From Bradyrhizobium niftali (GTDB taxonomy: Bacteria; Pseudomonadota; Alphaproteobacteria; Rhizobiales; Xanthobacteraceae), in NCBI RefSeq assembly GCF_004571025.1, contig NZ_SPQT01000004.1:124001-188000 (forward strand): 64,000 nt of DNA. Reading direction: 5' to 3'. The position numbers and the translations under genes were made by a program. The notes below the pieces were generated by a model that worked only from the letters and a program-made list of their open reading frames with translations, did not search any database and was not told where the DNA came from. This document shows positions 26,255 to 35,503 of this stretch, piece by piece (position 1 is the stretch's first letter; each line of letters begins with the position of its first letter).

Positions 26255-27145
26255 TCACTTGTACTCCCGCTCCGTCCACCACGGGAAATAGTCCGGCATG
26301 TCGCTGGACACCTTGTTCTTGAACTGCGCCGGGCGCTTCTCAAGGAACGACACCACGCCTTCCTTCACATCATCCGAGCGGCCGCGCGTGTAGATGCCGC
26401 GGCTGTCGACCTTGTGGGCTTCCATGGGATCGTCCGCGCCCATCATGCGCCACATCATCTGGCGGATCAGCGCCACCGACACCGGCGCGGTCTTCGCCGC
26501 GAATTCCTTGGCGAGCGCGCGGGCGGTCGGCAGCAGATCATCGGGCGGCACCACCTTGCTGACCAGACGCCCCGCAAGCGCCTCCTGCGCCGGGAAGACG
26601 CGCCCGGAATAGCACCATTCCAGTGCCTGCGAGATGCCGACGATGCGCGGCAGGAACCAGCTCGAGGCGGCCTCCGGCACAATGCCGCGCTGTGAGAAGA
26701 CGAAACCGAAACGCGCAGCGTCGGACGCAATGCGGATATCCATCGCGAGCTGCATGGTGACACCGATGCCGACGGCAGGGCCGTTCACCGCGGCGATCAC
26801 GGGCTTGAGGCATTTGAAAATACGCAGCGTCACCTGGCCGCCGCCGTCGCGCACCTGCGGATCGCTGTAATCGACCTTGCCGTCGGCGAGGCGCTTCACG
26901 GGCCCGCGCCGCGCGTCGCGATCAAACGTATCGGCGCCGGAAGAGAGGTCGGCGCCGGCGCAAAAACCGCGGCCTGCGCCGGTGACGATGATGGCGTGGA
27001 CATTGTCGTCCTTGTCGGCGGCGTCGAAGGCGTCGATCAGCTCTGCCTGCATCTGCGCGTTGAAGGCGTTGAGCTTGTCGGGCCGGTTCAGCGTGATGGT
27101 GAGAATCTGCTCGGCGACCTCGTATTTGATGGTCTCATACGCCAT
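26255..27145 (-). CDS. Enoyl-CoA hydratase/isomerase (crotonase) family protein
   Basis: A 296-residue crotonase-fold enzyme. The two oxyanion-hole segments are GAGRGFCAGADLSSG and AAVNGPAVGIGVTMQLAMD, followed by SQRGIVPEAASSWFLPRIVG with the catalytic glutamate. Family members hydrate or isomerise acyl-CoA double bonds. It lies downstream of the amidase on the same strand with a palindrome between; involvement in the same catabolic block is possible. Confidence 0.92.
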   Translation of the reverse strand: MAYETIKYEVAEQILTITLNRPDKLNAFNAQMQAELIDAFDAADKDDNVHAIIVTGAGRGFCAGADLSSGADTFDRDARRGPVKRLADGKVDYSDPQVRDGGGQVTLRIFKCLKPVIAAVNGPAVGIGVTMQLAMDIRIASDAARFGFVFSQRGIVPEAASSWFLPRIVGISQALEWCYSGRVFPAQEALAGRLVSKVVPPDDLLPTARALAKEFAAKTAPVSVALIRQMMWRMMGADDPMEAHKVDSRGIYTRGRSDDVKEGVVSFLEKRPAQFKNKVSSDMPDYFPWWTEREYK

Positions 27146-27183
27146 TGGTGGTTTCCTTCCCTGTCATTTCTTGAATCAATTCT

Positions 27184-27257
27184 GTCATTGCCGGGCTTGA
27201 CCCGGCAATCCATCTTTTTTGAAGAGGATGGATGCGCGGGTCGAGCCCGCGCATGAC
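27184..27257. repeat. Intergenic palindrome, GTCATTGCCGGGC type
   Basis: Two adjoining inverted repeats: TTGCCGGGCTTGACCCGGCAA, and GCGCGGGTCGAGCCCGCGC ending in CATGAC. It lies in the 128-base gap between the amidase and crotonase genes. Confidence 0.7.
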
Positions 27258-27273
27258 GAGTTGCGCTGAGGCG

Positions 27274-28695
27274 CTAGCGCGCAGGCGGCTTGGGCCAGGG
27301 CCGCTGCGGGCCGCGCAAGCTCTCGAAGGCCTTGGCCATGCCGAGCACGCCGATGTCGTCGAAGCGGCGGCCGACGATCTGCACGCCGATCGGAAAGCCC
27401 TTGGCGTCGAAGCCGCCATTGATGGAGATGGCAGGGTTCTCCGACATATTCCACGGCACGGTATAGGCGATGTGCTCGAACGGCTTCATCGGATCGTTGG
27501 TGGGCGAGGCCCATTCAGCCGGATAGTTGACGTTCGGCGCGGTCGGCGAGATCACATAGTCGAGCTCGCAGAACAGTTTTGAGGCCGCGGCGCGGATCGC
27601 CATGGTCTGGTTGAACCCACGGATCACGTCCACGCCCGACAGTTTTGCGCCGGACTCGCCCCATTTGAAGATGTAGGGCAGCACCTTTGCCTGATCGGCC
27701 GGCGTCAGCCTGGACAGATCGTCCCACATCCGCGCGCGCCAGAAATTGTCGAGGCCGTCGAGCATCTCGCGCGTGAGGATGCCATCGACCTCGGTGACAA
27801 CAGCGCCGGCGGATTCAAATGCCTTTGCCGCCTTCACCGCGACCTCGCGCACCGGCTTTTCCAGCGGCAGGCCGACGCCGGGATCGAGCATCAATCCGAT
27901 CCGCAATTTGCGCGGTGACTTCTCCGGCCCCTTCCAGTTGAGCGGTTCGGCAGGCAGGCTCATGCCGTCGCGCCGGTCGGGCTTTGCGATCGCGCTCATC
28001 ATCAGCGCGCAATCGTCCACGTTGCGGGTCATCGGGCCGGCGACGCGGCCGACATAGGTGGGGTCGATCGGCACGCGGCCGAAGCTCGGCTTCAATCCGA
28101 CGAGGCCGCACCAGCCCGCGGGAAGGCGCACCGAGCCGCCGATGTCGGTGCCGAGATGCAGGGGACCGTAGCCGGCCGCGGCGGCCGCGCCTGCACCGGC
28201 GCTGGAGCCGCCGGGATTCTTGGAGAGGTCCCAGGGGTTGCGCGCGAGCGCATGGAAGCTGGAGAGCCCCGAGGACAGCATGCCGTAATCGGGCATGGTG
28301 GTCTTGGCGAAGATGATCGCGCCGGCCTCGCGCAGCCGCGCGGCGGGCGGGGCGTCCTTCTCGGCGGGCACGAGCTTGACGCTGGCAGCACCCAGCGGCA
28401 CGGGCACGCCCTTGGTCGCGATGTTGTCTTTCACCGTCACCGGAACGCCGTCGAGCGGGCCGGACGGCTCGCCGCCGGTCCAGCGCGCGGTCGAGGCTTT
28501 CGCGGCCTCCCGCGCGCCGTCGGGATCGAACGCATAGAGCGCCTTGAGGTGCGGCTCCCACGCAGCGACGTGCGTAAGCACGTCCTCCAGCACCTCGCTC
28601 GGCGAGAACTGCTTGGCGCGATAGCCTGCGATCAGATCGACCGCGGACAGATCGTGCAGCGAGGTGACCGCCTCCTCGACGCTCTTTTTATGCAT
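27274..28695 (-). CDS. Amidase signature family amidase
   Basis: A 473-residue enzyme started at 28695 (MHKKSVEEAV). Catalytic Lys-cisSer-Ser triad: K89 (VTVKDNIA), S164/S165 (NPGGSSAGAG) and S188 (LGTDIGGSVRLPAG). It hydrolyses amides to acid and ammonia or amine. The start overlaps the end of the M20 amidohydrolase gene by 8 bases, so the two are in one operon with the M81 peptidase and the dipeptide-type ABC importer upstream. Confidence 0.95.
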   Translation of the reverse strand: MHKKSVEEAVTSLHDLSAVDLIAGYRAKQFSPSEVLEDVLTHVAAWEPHLKALYAFDPDGAREAAKASTARWTGGEPSGPLDGVPVTVKDNIATKGVPVPLGAASVKLVPAEKDAPPAARLREAGAIIFAKTTMPDYGMLSSGLSSFHALARNPWDLSKNPGGSSAGAGAAAAAGYGPLHLGTDIGGSVRLPAGWCGLVGLKPSFGRVPIDPTYVGRVAGPMTRNVDDCALMMSAIAKPDRRDGMSLPAEPLNWKGPEKSPRKLRIGLMLDPGVGLPLEKPVREVAVKAAKAFESAGAVVTEVDGILTREMLDGLDNFWRARMWDDLSRLTPADQAKVLPYIFKWGESGAKLSGVDVIRGFNQTMAIRAAASKLFCELDYVISPTAPNVNYPAEWASPTNDPMKPFEHIAYTVPWNMSENPAISINGGFDAKGFPIGVQIVGRRFDDIGVLGMAKAFESLRGPQRPWPKPPAR

Positions 28696-29860
28696 GAGCA
28701 CCCACCGGCATGCGCGTCTCGATGATGCGGGCGAACATGCTGGCGCCGATCGGCAGGATCTTGTCGTCGAGCACAAAGCCGGGATTGTGCACCGGCACCG
28801 AGCCGTCATGACCGACCCAGAAATAGGCGCCGGGAATGGTTTGCAGCATGTCGGCAAAATCCTCGCTGCCCATCTTCGGCTGGGCGCGGGTGATCACGTT
28901 GGCTGGGTTGACGACGGTGCGCGCGACCTCTTCAACCACCTTGGACTGCTCGACCTGGTTGACCAGCACGCCGAACGTGTCGCGGATGTCGGCTTCGATC
29001 ACGCACTGATAGGCGCTCGCGATGCCGGCACAGATCGTGCGGATGCGTTCGGCGATGAGGGCGCGGACTTCGTTGGAGAAGGTGCGGATGGTGCCGCAGA
29101 GATGCGCTTCGCCGGGGATGACGTTGTAGGCGGAACCCGCATGGATCTGGGTGATCGAGATGACGGCGGCCTGCAGCGGCTCGACGTTGCGGCTGACGAT
29201 GGTCTGGATCGCCTGCGCCAGCGTGGTCGCGATGATCACCGCATCCTTGGAACGCTCGGGCATCGCGCCATGCGCGCCATAGCCGGTGATGCGGAGGTCG
29301 AAGAAGTCGGCGCTGGCCATTGCAGGGCCGGGCAGGATCGCGATCTCGCCATGGTTGAGGTCGGGCGCATTGTGCAGGCCGTAGAGCTCGTCGCAGGGAA
29401 ACTTCTCGAACAGGCCGTCCTTGATCATCGCGCGGGCGCCGCCGAGGCCTTCTTCGGCCGGCTGGAAGATCAGGTGCACGGTGCCGTCGAAGTTCCTGGT
29501 CTCGGCGAGGTAGCGCGCGGCGCCGAGCAGGATGGTGGTGTGGCCGTCATGGCCGCAGCCGTGGAAGCGGCCGGGGATTTTCGAGCTCCATTTCAGATTG
29601 GTGTTCTCTTCCATCGGCAGCGCGTCCATGTCGGCGCGCAGGCCGATGCGCTTGCCGCCTGCGCCCTTGCCCTTGATGACGCCGATCACGCCGGTGCCGC
29701 CGAGACCGCGATGCACCTCGATGCCCCAGCCCTTCAGCTTGTCGGCGACGATGCCGGAGGTGCGCACTTCCTCGAAGCCGATCTCGGGATGGGCGTGGAG
29801 GTCGCGCCTGATAGCGGTGAGTTCGTCGGCATAGCCGTCGATGCGATCGATCGTGGGCAT
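28688..29860 (-). CDS. M20 family amidohydrolase (hippurate hydrolase/N-acyl amino acid deacylase type)
   Basis: A 390-residue zinc-dependent amidohydrolase. Metal-site motifs: FHGCGHDGHTTILLGAARYL, QPAEEGLGGARAMIKDG and LHNAPDLNHGEI. Members cleave N-acyl amino acids, hippurate or indole-amino acid conjugates in the cytosol. It starts 13 bases after the M81 gene and overlaps the amidase gene, indicating tight coupling. Confidence 0.93.
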   Translation of the reverse strand: MPTIDRIDGYADELTAIRRDLHAHPEIGFEEVRTSGIVADKLKGWGIEVHRGLGGTGVIGVIKGKGAGGKRIGLRADMDALPMEENTNLKWSSKIPGRFHGCGHDGHTTILLGAARYLAETRNFDGTVHLIFQPAEEGLGGARAMIKDGLFEKFPCDELYGLHNAPDLNHGEIAILPGPAMASADFFDLRITGYGAHGAMPERSKDAVIIATTLAQAIQTIVSRNVEPLQAAVISITQIHAGSAYNVIPGEAHLCGTIRTFSNEVRALIAERIRTICAGIASAYQCVIEADIRDTFGVLVNQVEQSKVVEEVARTVVNPANVITRAQPKMGSEDFADMLQTIPGAYFWVGHDGSVPVHNPGFVLDDKILPIGASMFARIIETRMPVGAHA

Positions 29861-29873
29861 GTGTCCTGTCCGG

Positions 29874-31379
29874 TTAGCGTGAAGGAGGATTGAAAACGGG
29901 GCCGTTCGGCTTGATGCGAATGCCCGGGCGCAGCTTCGTCCAGGGCAGGGAGGCAGTGTCGGCCGGCATTGCGCCCGGGGCGGCGCAGATCATCAGCTGT
30001 TCCGCGATCGGCTCGAAATCGGCGCGGAAGTGCACCGAGCTCTTGTTGACCAGGATCTTCTGTTCGGTCGGCTCGATGCCGACATAGCGGTACATCGCCT
30101 GATCGGCGAGCTGCGCCTTGTGCGAGGAGACGACGACACGAACATCGCCGACGCGCAGGGCCGCGGAAGGACCCATCTCCATCTCGCGGCCGCCGTAATA
30201 GGGGCCGGGTGCGATGAAGCGGCCGTCGGACAGTTTCTCGACGACGAAGGTCTCGCGATAAGGCTCGTCGCCTGGAATGCCGGACTTGCCGCCGAGCGAC
30301 AGCGTCACCGTGGCGCCGACGCCGGCCGCATGCGCGGCCTTCGCCGATTCCGGATCGTAGATCGCGCCGGTCGCAGCGCTCGCCTTGTTGCGCACCAGCG
30401 CGCGCAGCATGCCGGTGGTATCGGAATCGCCGCCCGCGCCGGGATTGTCCTGGGTGTCGGCGATGATGATCGGCTTGCTGGCGCCCTTCGCCAGTTCCAT
30501 CGCATGGCGCACGCCGTCGTCGGGAGACCAGATCTTGCCGTCGAAATCGTCCTCGTGGCTTTCGATCAGCTTGACGATCGCATCCGCAGCGCGATCGGCG
30601 TCGGCTTGGGTCTTGCCATAGGCGAACACGCTCGGCCCGCAATCGCGGAAGTCGGCGGCAGGGAAGCCGGGCGCAAAGGACAGCGTCGGGACCGCGTCGC
30701 TCTCGAGCGCGGCGAGCTTCTCGCAGATGCCCTTGGTCGGCTGGTCATTGGTGCACTGCCAGCTGATTGGGATCAGGAACGGCAGTTGCCGGAACGCCTT
30801 GGCGAGGCGCTGCTTCGTCTTCAGCAGCAGTGCGAGATGTCGCGCCGAGGCGCGGCCCGTCTCGGCCATGTCGACATGCGGATAGGTGCGGTAGGCGATC
30901 AGCGCATCGGCATGTTCCATCATGTCCGGCGTGACGTTGGCATGCAGGTCGAGGCTGGCAACCAGCGGAACATCCTCGCCGATGACGCGGCGCACGCGCG
31001 CCAAAATCTCGCCTTCGCCGTCGTCGAGATGCTCCGTCACCATCGCGCCGTGCAGGTCGAGATAGACCGCATCGACGGGACCCGCCGCCGCAATGCCGTC
31101 GACCATCACCTTCACGATGCGCTCGAAGGCGTCCCGGGTGACATGCGCCGACGGGCTCGCGCCGCAGGCGATCGTCGGGATGAGTTCCCAGCCATTGGCT
31201 TCGGCGCTGTCGACGAAGCCGGCGAGGCCGACATTGATGCGCCGCATCACCTTCAGCACGTCGGCACCTTGCGTCATCGCCGGCCAGCCGCCGCCATGCT
31301 GGAAGTCCGCAAACGTCGCCTTCGTCGGAGCGAAGGTGTTGGTCTCATGCAGGAAGCCGCCGACGGCGATACGTGTCAT
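29874..31379 (-). CDS. M81 family metallopeptidase (MlrC/microcystinase C type)
   Basis: A 500-residue protein started at 31379 (MTRIAVGGFLHETNTFAP). The N-terminal DUF1485 domain (VYLDLHGAMVTEHLDDGEGEIL, SLDLHANVTPDMMEHADALI, YRTYPHVDMAETG) supplies the zinc-binding His/Asp residues, and the MlrC C-terminal domain follows. MlrC cleaves linear peptides in microcystin breakdown, but most bacterial homologues serve other peptide or amide pools. It is downstream of the oligopeptide ABC importer genes. Confidence 0.92.
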   Translation of the reverse strand: MTRIAVGGFLHETNTFAPTKATFADFQHGGGWPAMTQGADVLKVMRRINVGLAGFVDSAEANGWELIPTIACGASPSAHVTRDAFERIVKVMVDGIAAAGPVDAVYLDLHGAMVTEHLDDGEGEILARVRRVIGEDVPLVASLDLHANVTPDMMEHADALIAYRTYPHVDMAETGRASARHLALLLKTKQRLAKAFRQLPFLIPISWQCTNDQPTKGICEKLAALESDAVPTLSFAPGFPAADFRDCGPSVFAYGKTQADADRAADAIVKLIESHEDDFDGKIWSPDDGVRHAMELAKGASKPIIIADTQDNPGAGGDSDTTGMLRALVRNKASAATGAIYDPESAKAAHAAGVGATVTLSLGGKSGIPGDEPYRETFVVEKLSDGRFIAPGPYYGGREMEMGPSAALRVGDVRVVVSSHKAQLADQAMYRYVGIEPTEQKILVNKSSVHFRADFEPIAEQLMICAAPGAMPADTASLPWTKLRPGIRIKPNGPVFNPPSR

Positions 31380-31498
31380 CAACTCAAGTCCAGGCAATTG
31401 AAAGTGTGCGACGTTAGCCTTGCCCTTGCGGAGAGAGCAAGGCGGGACGCACTCGCGCCGTGCATAGGGTCAAGACGTTTTGGGAATGCTGCTCCGCC

Positions 31499-31605
31499 GT
31501 CATTCCGGGGCGCGCCACTTTGGCGCGAGCCCGGAATCCATTGTGCGACAGCGTCCGCGGCCTGATGGATTCCGGGCTCATCGCTGCGCGATGCCCCGGA
31601 ATGAC
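31499..31605. repeat. Double palindrome, GTCATTCCGGGG family
   Basis: Outer arms GTCATTCCGGGGCGCGCC / GGCATCGCGCAGCGATG..CCCCGGAATGAC-type ends, with inner GAGCCCGGAATCCAT / ATGGATTCCGGGCTC. It separates the M81 gene from the upstream ABC ATPase gene on the same strand. Confidence 0.75.
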
Positions 31606-31616
31606 CGCTGAGAGAG

Positions 31617-33266
31617 CTACGCCGTCGCCGCCACGCCCTCCGACACCGGCCGGAAGTTCGCAAAGTCCCAGCCGCGGCCGGGGGCTGCCTCCAGCAGGGC
31701 CCTGGTGTAGGCCTCCTTCGGATGCGTCAGCACTTCGGCGGCGGGGCCCTGTTCGACGACGCGGCCGTGCTGCATCACCACGACCTCGTCGCAGATTTGC
31801 GCTGCGACGCGCAGATCGTGGGTGATGAACAGGATCGCGATGCCGAGCCGCTTCTGGATCTCGTCGAGCAGTTCCAGCACCTGCGCCTGCACCGAGACGT
31901 CGAGCGCGGAGACAGCTTCGTCGGCGACCAGCACGTCCGGATCGAGCGCGAGCGCACGCGCGATCGCGATGCGCTGGCGCTGGCCGCCGGAGAACTGGTG
32001 CGGATAGCGCGACACCGCATCGGCCGGCAGGCCGACCAGCTCGAGCAGCTCGCGGGCGCGCTTCATCGCATCGGCATGCGAGACGCCGTAATTGATCGGG
32101 CCTTCCGCGATGCTCTCCCCGACGGTGACGCGCGGGTTGAGCGAGCGATAGGGATCCTGGAACACGATCTGGATCTTCTGCCGGTGCGGCTGGAGCAGGC
32201 GACGCGAGATGTCGGAGATCTCGCGGCCGGACAGGCGCACGCCGCCGGAGGTCGGGTCGATCAGGCGGACGATGCAGCGTGCCACCGTCGACTTGCCCGA
32301 ACCGCTCTCGCCGACGATGCCGAGCGTGCGGCCCTTGCGCAGCGTCAGCGTGACCTTGTCGGCGGCGACGACCTCGCGGCCTTTGCCGAAGAAGGCGCGC
32401 TCCTTATAGACCTTGCTGAGGTCGTTGGCTTCCAGCACCACCGGTTCCTTGGTCTCCGGGCGCGCCGCGCGCGGCACCAGGCTCGGCACCGCAGAGAGCA
32501 GGTTGCGGGTGTATTCCATGGTCGGGTTGCGCAGCACGGTCTCGAGCGGACCGGTCTCGACGAGGCGGCCCTGCCGCATCACGGCGACACGGTCGGCGAT
32601 TTCCGCCACCACGCCCATGTCGTGGGTGATGAACAGCACGGCCGTGCCGTGGTCGCGCTGGAGGTCGCGGATCAGGGTCAGGATCTGCTTCTGCGTGGTG
32701 ACGTCGAGCGCGGTGGTCGGCTCGTCGGCGATGAGCAGCTTCGGTTCGAGCACCAGCGCCATCGCGATCATGATGCGCTGGCGCTGGCCGCCGGAGAGGC
32801 GGTGCGGGTAGGAGGCGAAGATGCGCTCGACCTGGGGCAGGCGCACCTGCTCCATCATGTCGAGGATGCGCTTCTTCCGCGCCTTGGCATCGAGATCGGT
32901 GTGGGCGCGCAGGACTTCGTCGATCTGGCGGCCGACCGGCACCACCGGATTGAGCGCGGTCATCGGCTCCTGGAAGATCATCGCCATCTGCGTCGCGCGG
33001 AGCTGGCGCAGCCGGCGGTCGGTTGCGGTGAGCAGCTCTTCGCCGACCAGCTTGACGCTGCCGGCGGTGGGCACCAGCGTGCCCTTCGGCAGCAGGCCCA
33101 TCGTGGTCAGCGAGGTCACCGACTTGCCCGAGCCGCTTTCGCCGACGAGGCACAGCGTCTCGCGCTCGTGCACCTGGATCGAGATGCCGTCGATGATGTT
33201 CGCCCCCTTCGGCTTCTTGCCGATGGAAACGACGAGATTGTTGATGTCGAGGACAGGGTTGGTCAT
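31617..33266 (-). CDS. Dipeptide-type ABC transporter, two ATPase domains fused
   Basis: A 549-residue protein started at 33266 (MTNPVLDINN), joining DppD-like and DppF-like ATPases in one chain. Two Walker A motifs (GESGSGKSVTS and GESGSGKSTVAR), two signature motifs (LSGGQRQRIMIA and FSGGQRQRIAIA) and two Walker B motifs (LLIADEPTTALD and VLVADEAVSALD) are intact. It energises import through the DppB/C-like permeases encoded just upstream. A palindrome lies between it and the permease gene. Confidence 0.95.
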   Translation of the reverse strand: MTNPVLDINNLVVSIGKKPKGANIIDGISIQVHERETLCLVGESGSGKSVTSLTTMGLLPKGTLVPTAGSVKLVGEELLTATDRRLRQLRATQMAMIFQEPMTALNPVVPVGRQIDEVLRAHTDLDAKARKKRILDMMEQVRLPQVERIFASYPHRLSGGQRQRIMIAMALVLEPKLLIADEPTTALDVTTQKQILTLIRDLQRDHGTAVLFITHDMGVVAEIADRVAVMRQGRLVETGPLETVLRNPTMEYTRNLLSAVPSLVPRAARPETKEPVVLEANDLSKVYKERAFFGKGREVVAADKVTLTLRKGRTLGIVGESGSGKSTVARCIVRLIDPTSGGVRLSGREISDISRRLLQPHRQKIQIVFQDPYRSLNPRVTVGESIAEGPINYGVSHADAMKRARELLELVGLPADAVSRYPHQFSGGQRQRIAIARALALDPDVLVADEAVSALDVSVQAQVLELLDEIQKRLGIAILFITHDLRVAAQICDEVVVMQHGRVVEQGPAAEVLTHPKEAYTRALLEAAPGRGWDFANFRPVSEGVAATA

Positions 33267-33278
33267 GCAGGATCTTTC

Positions 33279-33382
33279 GTCATTCCGGGGCGCGCGCAGC
33301 GCGAGCCCGGAATCCATCGGGCGTCAGTCCAGGCGGTGAAATGGATTCCGGGCTCGCGCCAAAAGGCGCGCCCCGGAATGAC
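33279..33382. repeat. Double palindrome of the GTCATTCCGGGG family inside the ABC operon
   Basis: Outer arms GTCATTCCGGGGCGCGC / GCGCGCCCCGGAATGAC, with inner GAGCCCGGAATCCAT / ATGGATTCCGGGCTCG. It occupies almost the whole 129-base gap between the DppC-like permease gene and the fused ATPase gene. Confidence 0.8.
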
Positions 33383-33395
33383 CGTGGTGCTCGCA

Positions 33396-34283
33396 TCACT
33401 TGCCTTCCCGCTGCTTCATGCGGGGATCGAGGGCGTCGCGGGCGGCGTCGCCGATCAGATTGATGCTGAGGATGGCGATCGAGAGCAGGAGGCCCGGCCA
33501 GAAGATCAGCGACGGCTTGATCTGGAAGTACTGGCGGCCCTCGGCCATGATGTTGCCCCAGGTCGGCGTCTCCGGCGAGATGCCGGCGCCGAGGAAGGAG
33601 AGGATCGCCTCGGTGAGGATCGCGGAGGCGCAGACGTAGCTGCCCTGCACGATCAGAGGCGCGATCGTGTTCGGCATCAAATGCCGCCACATGATCTTCG
33701 GCAGGGATGAGCCGACCGAGATCGCCGCCTCGACATAGGGTTCCTCACGCGCCGACAGCACGACCGAGCGCACCAGCCGTGCCACGCGCGGAACTTCGGG
33801 GATCGTGATCGCGATCAGCACGGTCCAGATGCTGGCGCCGGACAGCGACACCACGGCGATCGCGAGCAGGATGCTCGGCATCGCCATCAGGCCGTCCATG
33901 ATTCGCATCAGGACGGCATCGACCAGCTTGAAGAAGCCGGAGACGAGGCCGATCGCCAGCCCGATGACGATCGACAGGATCGCCGAGCCGATCCCGATCA
34001 GCAGCGAGATGCGGCCGCCATAGATCACGCGCGACAACAGGTCGCGTCCGTAGGCATCGGTGCCGAGCAGGAATTGCGCCGAAGTCGGCTTCAATCGTTG
34101 CGACGGCGCGAGCTGGATCGGATCATGCGGCGCGATCAGCGGCGCCAGAATCGAGACCAGCACGATCAGCGCGAGCAAGACCGTTGCCGTGGCGATGATC
34201 GGCGTCGAGGTGAGGAATCCGAAGCGCGGCCGCAGCGGCGACGTGATCGGAATGGACGACTGGGGAAGGGTATCGACCGACAT
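33396..34283 (-). CDS. Dipeptide/oligopeptide ABC transporter permease (DppC type)
   Basis: A 295-residue inner-membrane protein with about six hydrophobic helices. The OppC N-terminal region (PLIAPHDPIQLAPSQRLKPTS, FLLGTDAYGRDLLSRVIYGGR) and the EAA loop (EEPYVEAAISVGSSLPKIMWRHLMPN) are clear. It partners the DppB-like permease 18 bases upstream. Confidence 0.95.
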   Translation of the reverse strand: MSVDTLPQSSIPITSPLRPRFGFLTSTPIIATATVLLALIVLVSILAPLIAPHDPIQLAPSQRLKPTSAQFLLGTDAYGRDLLSRVIYGGRISLLIGIGSAILSIVIGLAIGLVSGFFKLVDAVLMRIMDGLMAMPSILLAIAVVSLSGASIWTVLIAITIPEVPRVARLVRSVVLSAREEPYVEAAISVGSSLPKIMWRHLMPNTIAPLIVQGSYVCASAILTEAILSFLGAGISPETPTWGNIMAEGRQYFQIKPSLIFWPGLLLSIAILSINLIGDAARDALDPRMKQREGK

Positions 34284-34301
34284 TTTGTCCTTATCCTTGC
34301 C

Positions 34302-35243
34302 TCAGTACCGGATCCGCGGATCGAGCAGGGTGTAGGCGACGTCAATGAGAAGATTGACGACGACATAGATCAGCGACGTCAGCAGGATCATGGCCTGGAT
34401 CACCGGATAGTCGCGCGCCAGCACCGCATCCACGGTGAGGCGGCCGATGCCGGGAATGTTGAACACGCTCTCGGTGACGACGACGCCCGAGATCAGAAGC
34501 GCAAAGCCGGTGCCGATCACGGTGATCACGGGCACGGCGGCGTTGCGCAGCGCATGGCGCATCATCACGGCGACCTCGTTGATGCCCTTCGCGCGCGCGG
34601 TGCGGACATAGTCCTCGCCGAGCACGTCGAGCATCGCCGCGCGCGTCATGCGCGCGATCAGCGCGATGTAGATGAAGGAGAGGGCGCAGGTCGGCAGGAT
34701 CATGCGCTCGAAGAACGGGCCGAAGCCGTTCGAGATGCTGCGGAAGCCCTGCACCGGCACCCAGCGCAGGTCGATGGCGAAAACCTCGATCAGGAGATAG
34801 CCGACCACGAACACCGGGACCGAGAAGCCGAGCACCGAGAGACCCATCACGAAACGGTCGATCCAGGTGCCGTGCTTCCACGCCGCGATCACGCCCAGGG
34901 GGACTGCGACGATGACGGCGAGGATGATGGTCGACAGCGCGATCGAGATCGACGGCTCGACGCGCTGGCCGATCATCTTCATGACGGGCAGGTTGGAGAT
35001 CAGCGAGGTCCCGAGATCGCCGTGCAGCAGCTTGTTCACCCAGGTGATGAACTGCACGATCAGGGGCTCGTTGAGGCCGAGCGAGGCACGGATGCGCTCC
35101 AGCCGTTCCGGCGTGGCGTTGTCGCCGGCGAGAATCGCGGCGGGATCGCCGGGGGTGAGGCGGAGCAGGAGGAAGACGAACAGCGCGACGACGCCCATCA
35201 CGGGCACGGCGGCAAAGATTCGGCGTAGGAGATATCCGAGCAA
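34302..35243 (-). CDS. Dipeptide/oligopeptide ABC transporter permease (DppB type)
   Basis: A 313-residue inner-membrane protein, start MLGYLLRRIFAAVPVMGVVALFVFLLLRLTPGDPA, typical of DppB. The EAA loop reads EDYVRTARAKGINEVAVMMRHALRNA. It is the first gene of the minus-strand importer operon; the binding protein is encoded separately at 36905 on the plus strand. Confidence 0.95.
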   Translation of the reverse strand: MLGYLLRRIFAAVPVMGVVALFVFLLLRLTPGDPAAILAGDNATPERLERIRASLGLNEPLIVQFITWVNKLLHGDLGTSLISNLPVMKMIGQRVEPSISIALSTIILAVIVAVPLGVIAAWKHGTWIDRFVMGLSVLGFSVPVFVVGYLLIEVFAIDLRWVPVQGFRSISNGFGPFFERMILPTCALSFIYIALIARMTRAAMLDVLGEDYVRTARAKGINEVAVMMRHALRNAAVPVITVIGTGFALLISGVVVTESVFNIPGIGRLTVDAVLARDYPVIQAMILLTSLIYVVVNLLIDVAYTLLDPRIRY

Positions 35244-35392
35244 GTTGGATCCGTCAGATTAGAGTCAAATCGGCGGGAGCGGTTGTTGCCTGTTCTGCCA
35301 TCAGCCTAACATTTCAGCAATTCCCGTGCCATCAGGGCCACAGGTTTTGCAGTGCGGCCAGTCGTTTTGGGCAGCGAGCCGTCTTTCCTGCC

Positions 35393-35493
35393 GTCATTCC
35401 GGGGCGCGTCGAAGACGCGAACCCGGAATCTCGAGATTCTCAGGTGCGCAAGTGCGCACCGTAGTTCGGTCCTTCGGACCGCCCCGGAATGAC
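35393..35493. repeat. Double palindrome, GTCATTCCGGGG family
   Basis: Outer arms GTCATTCCGGGGCG / CGCCCCGGAATGAC, with inner CCCGGAATCTCGAGATTC and the small hairpin GGTCCTTCGGACC. It lies downstream of the M20 peptidase gene and 150 bases upstream of the permease operon. Confidence 0.75.
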
Positions 35494-35503
35494 GAGCCCA
35501 AAA

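Noticed and set aside
28664..29893. A 409-codon plus-strand frame opposite the M20 amidohydrolase
   Set aside because: No family resemblance and biased composition; the opposite strand encodes a clear metallo-amidohydrolase.
31722..33710. A 662-codon plus-strand frame opposite the fused ABC ATPase
   Set aside because: Antisense shadow: the minus-strand frame contains all Walker and signature motifs.
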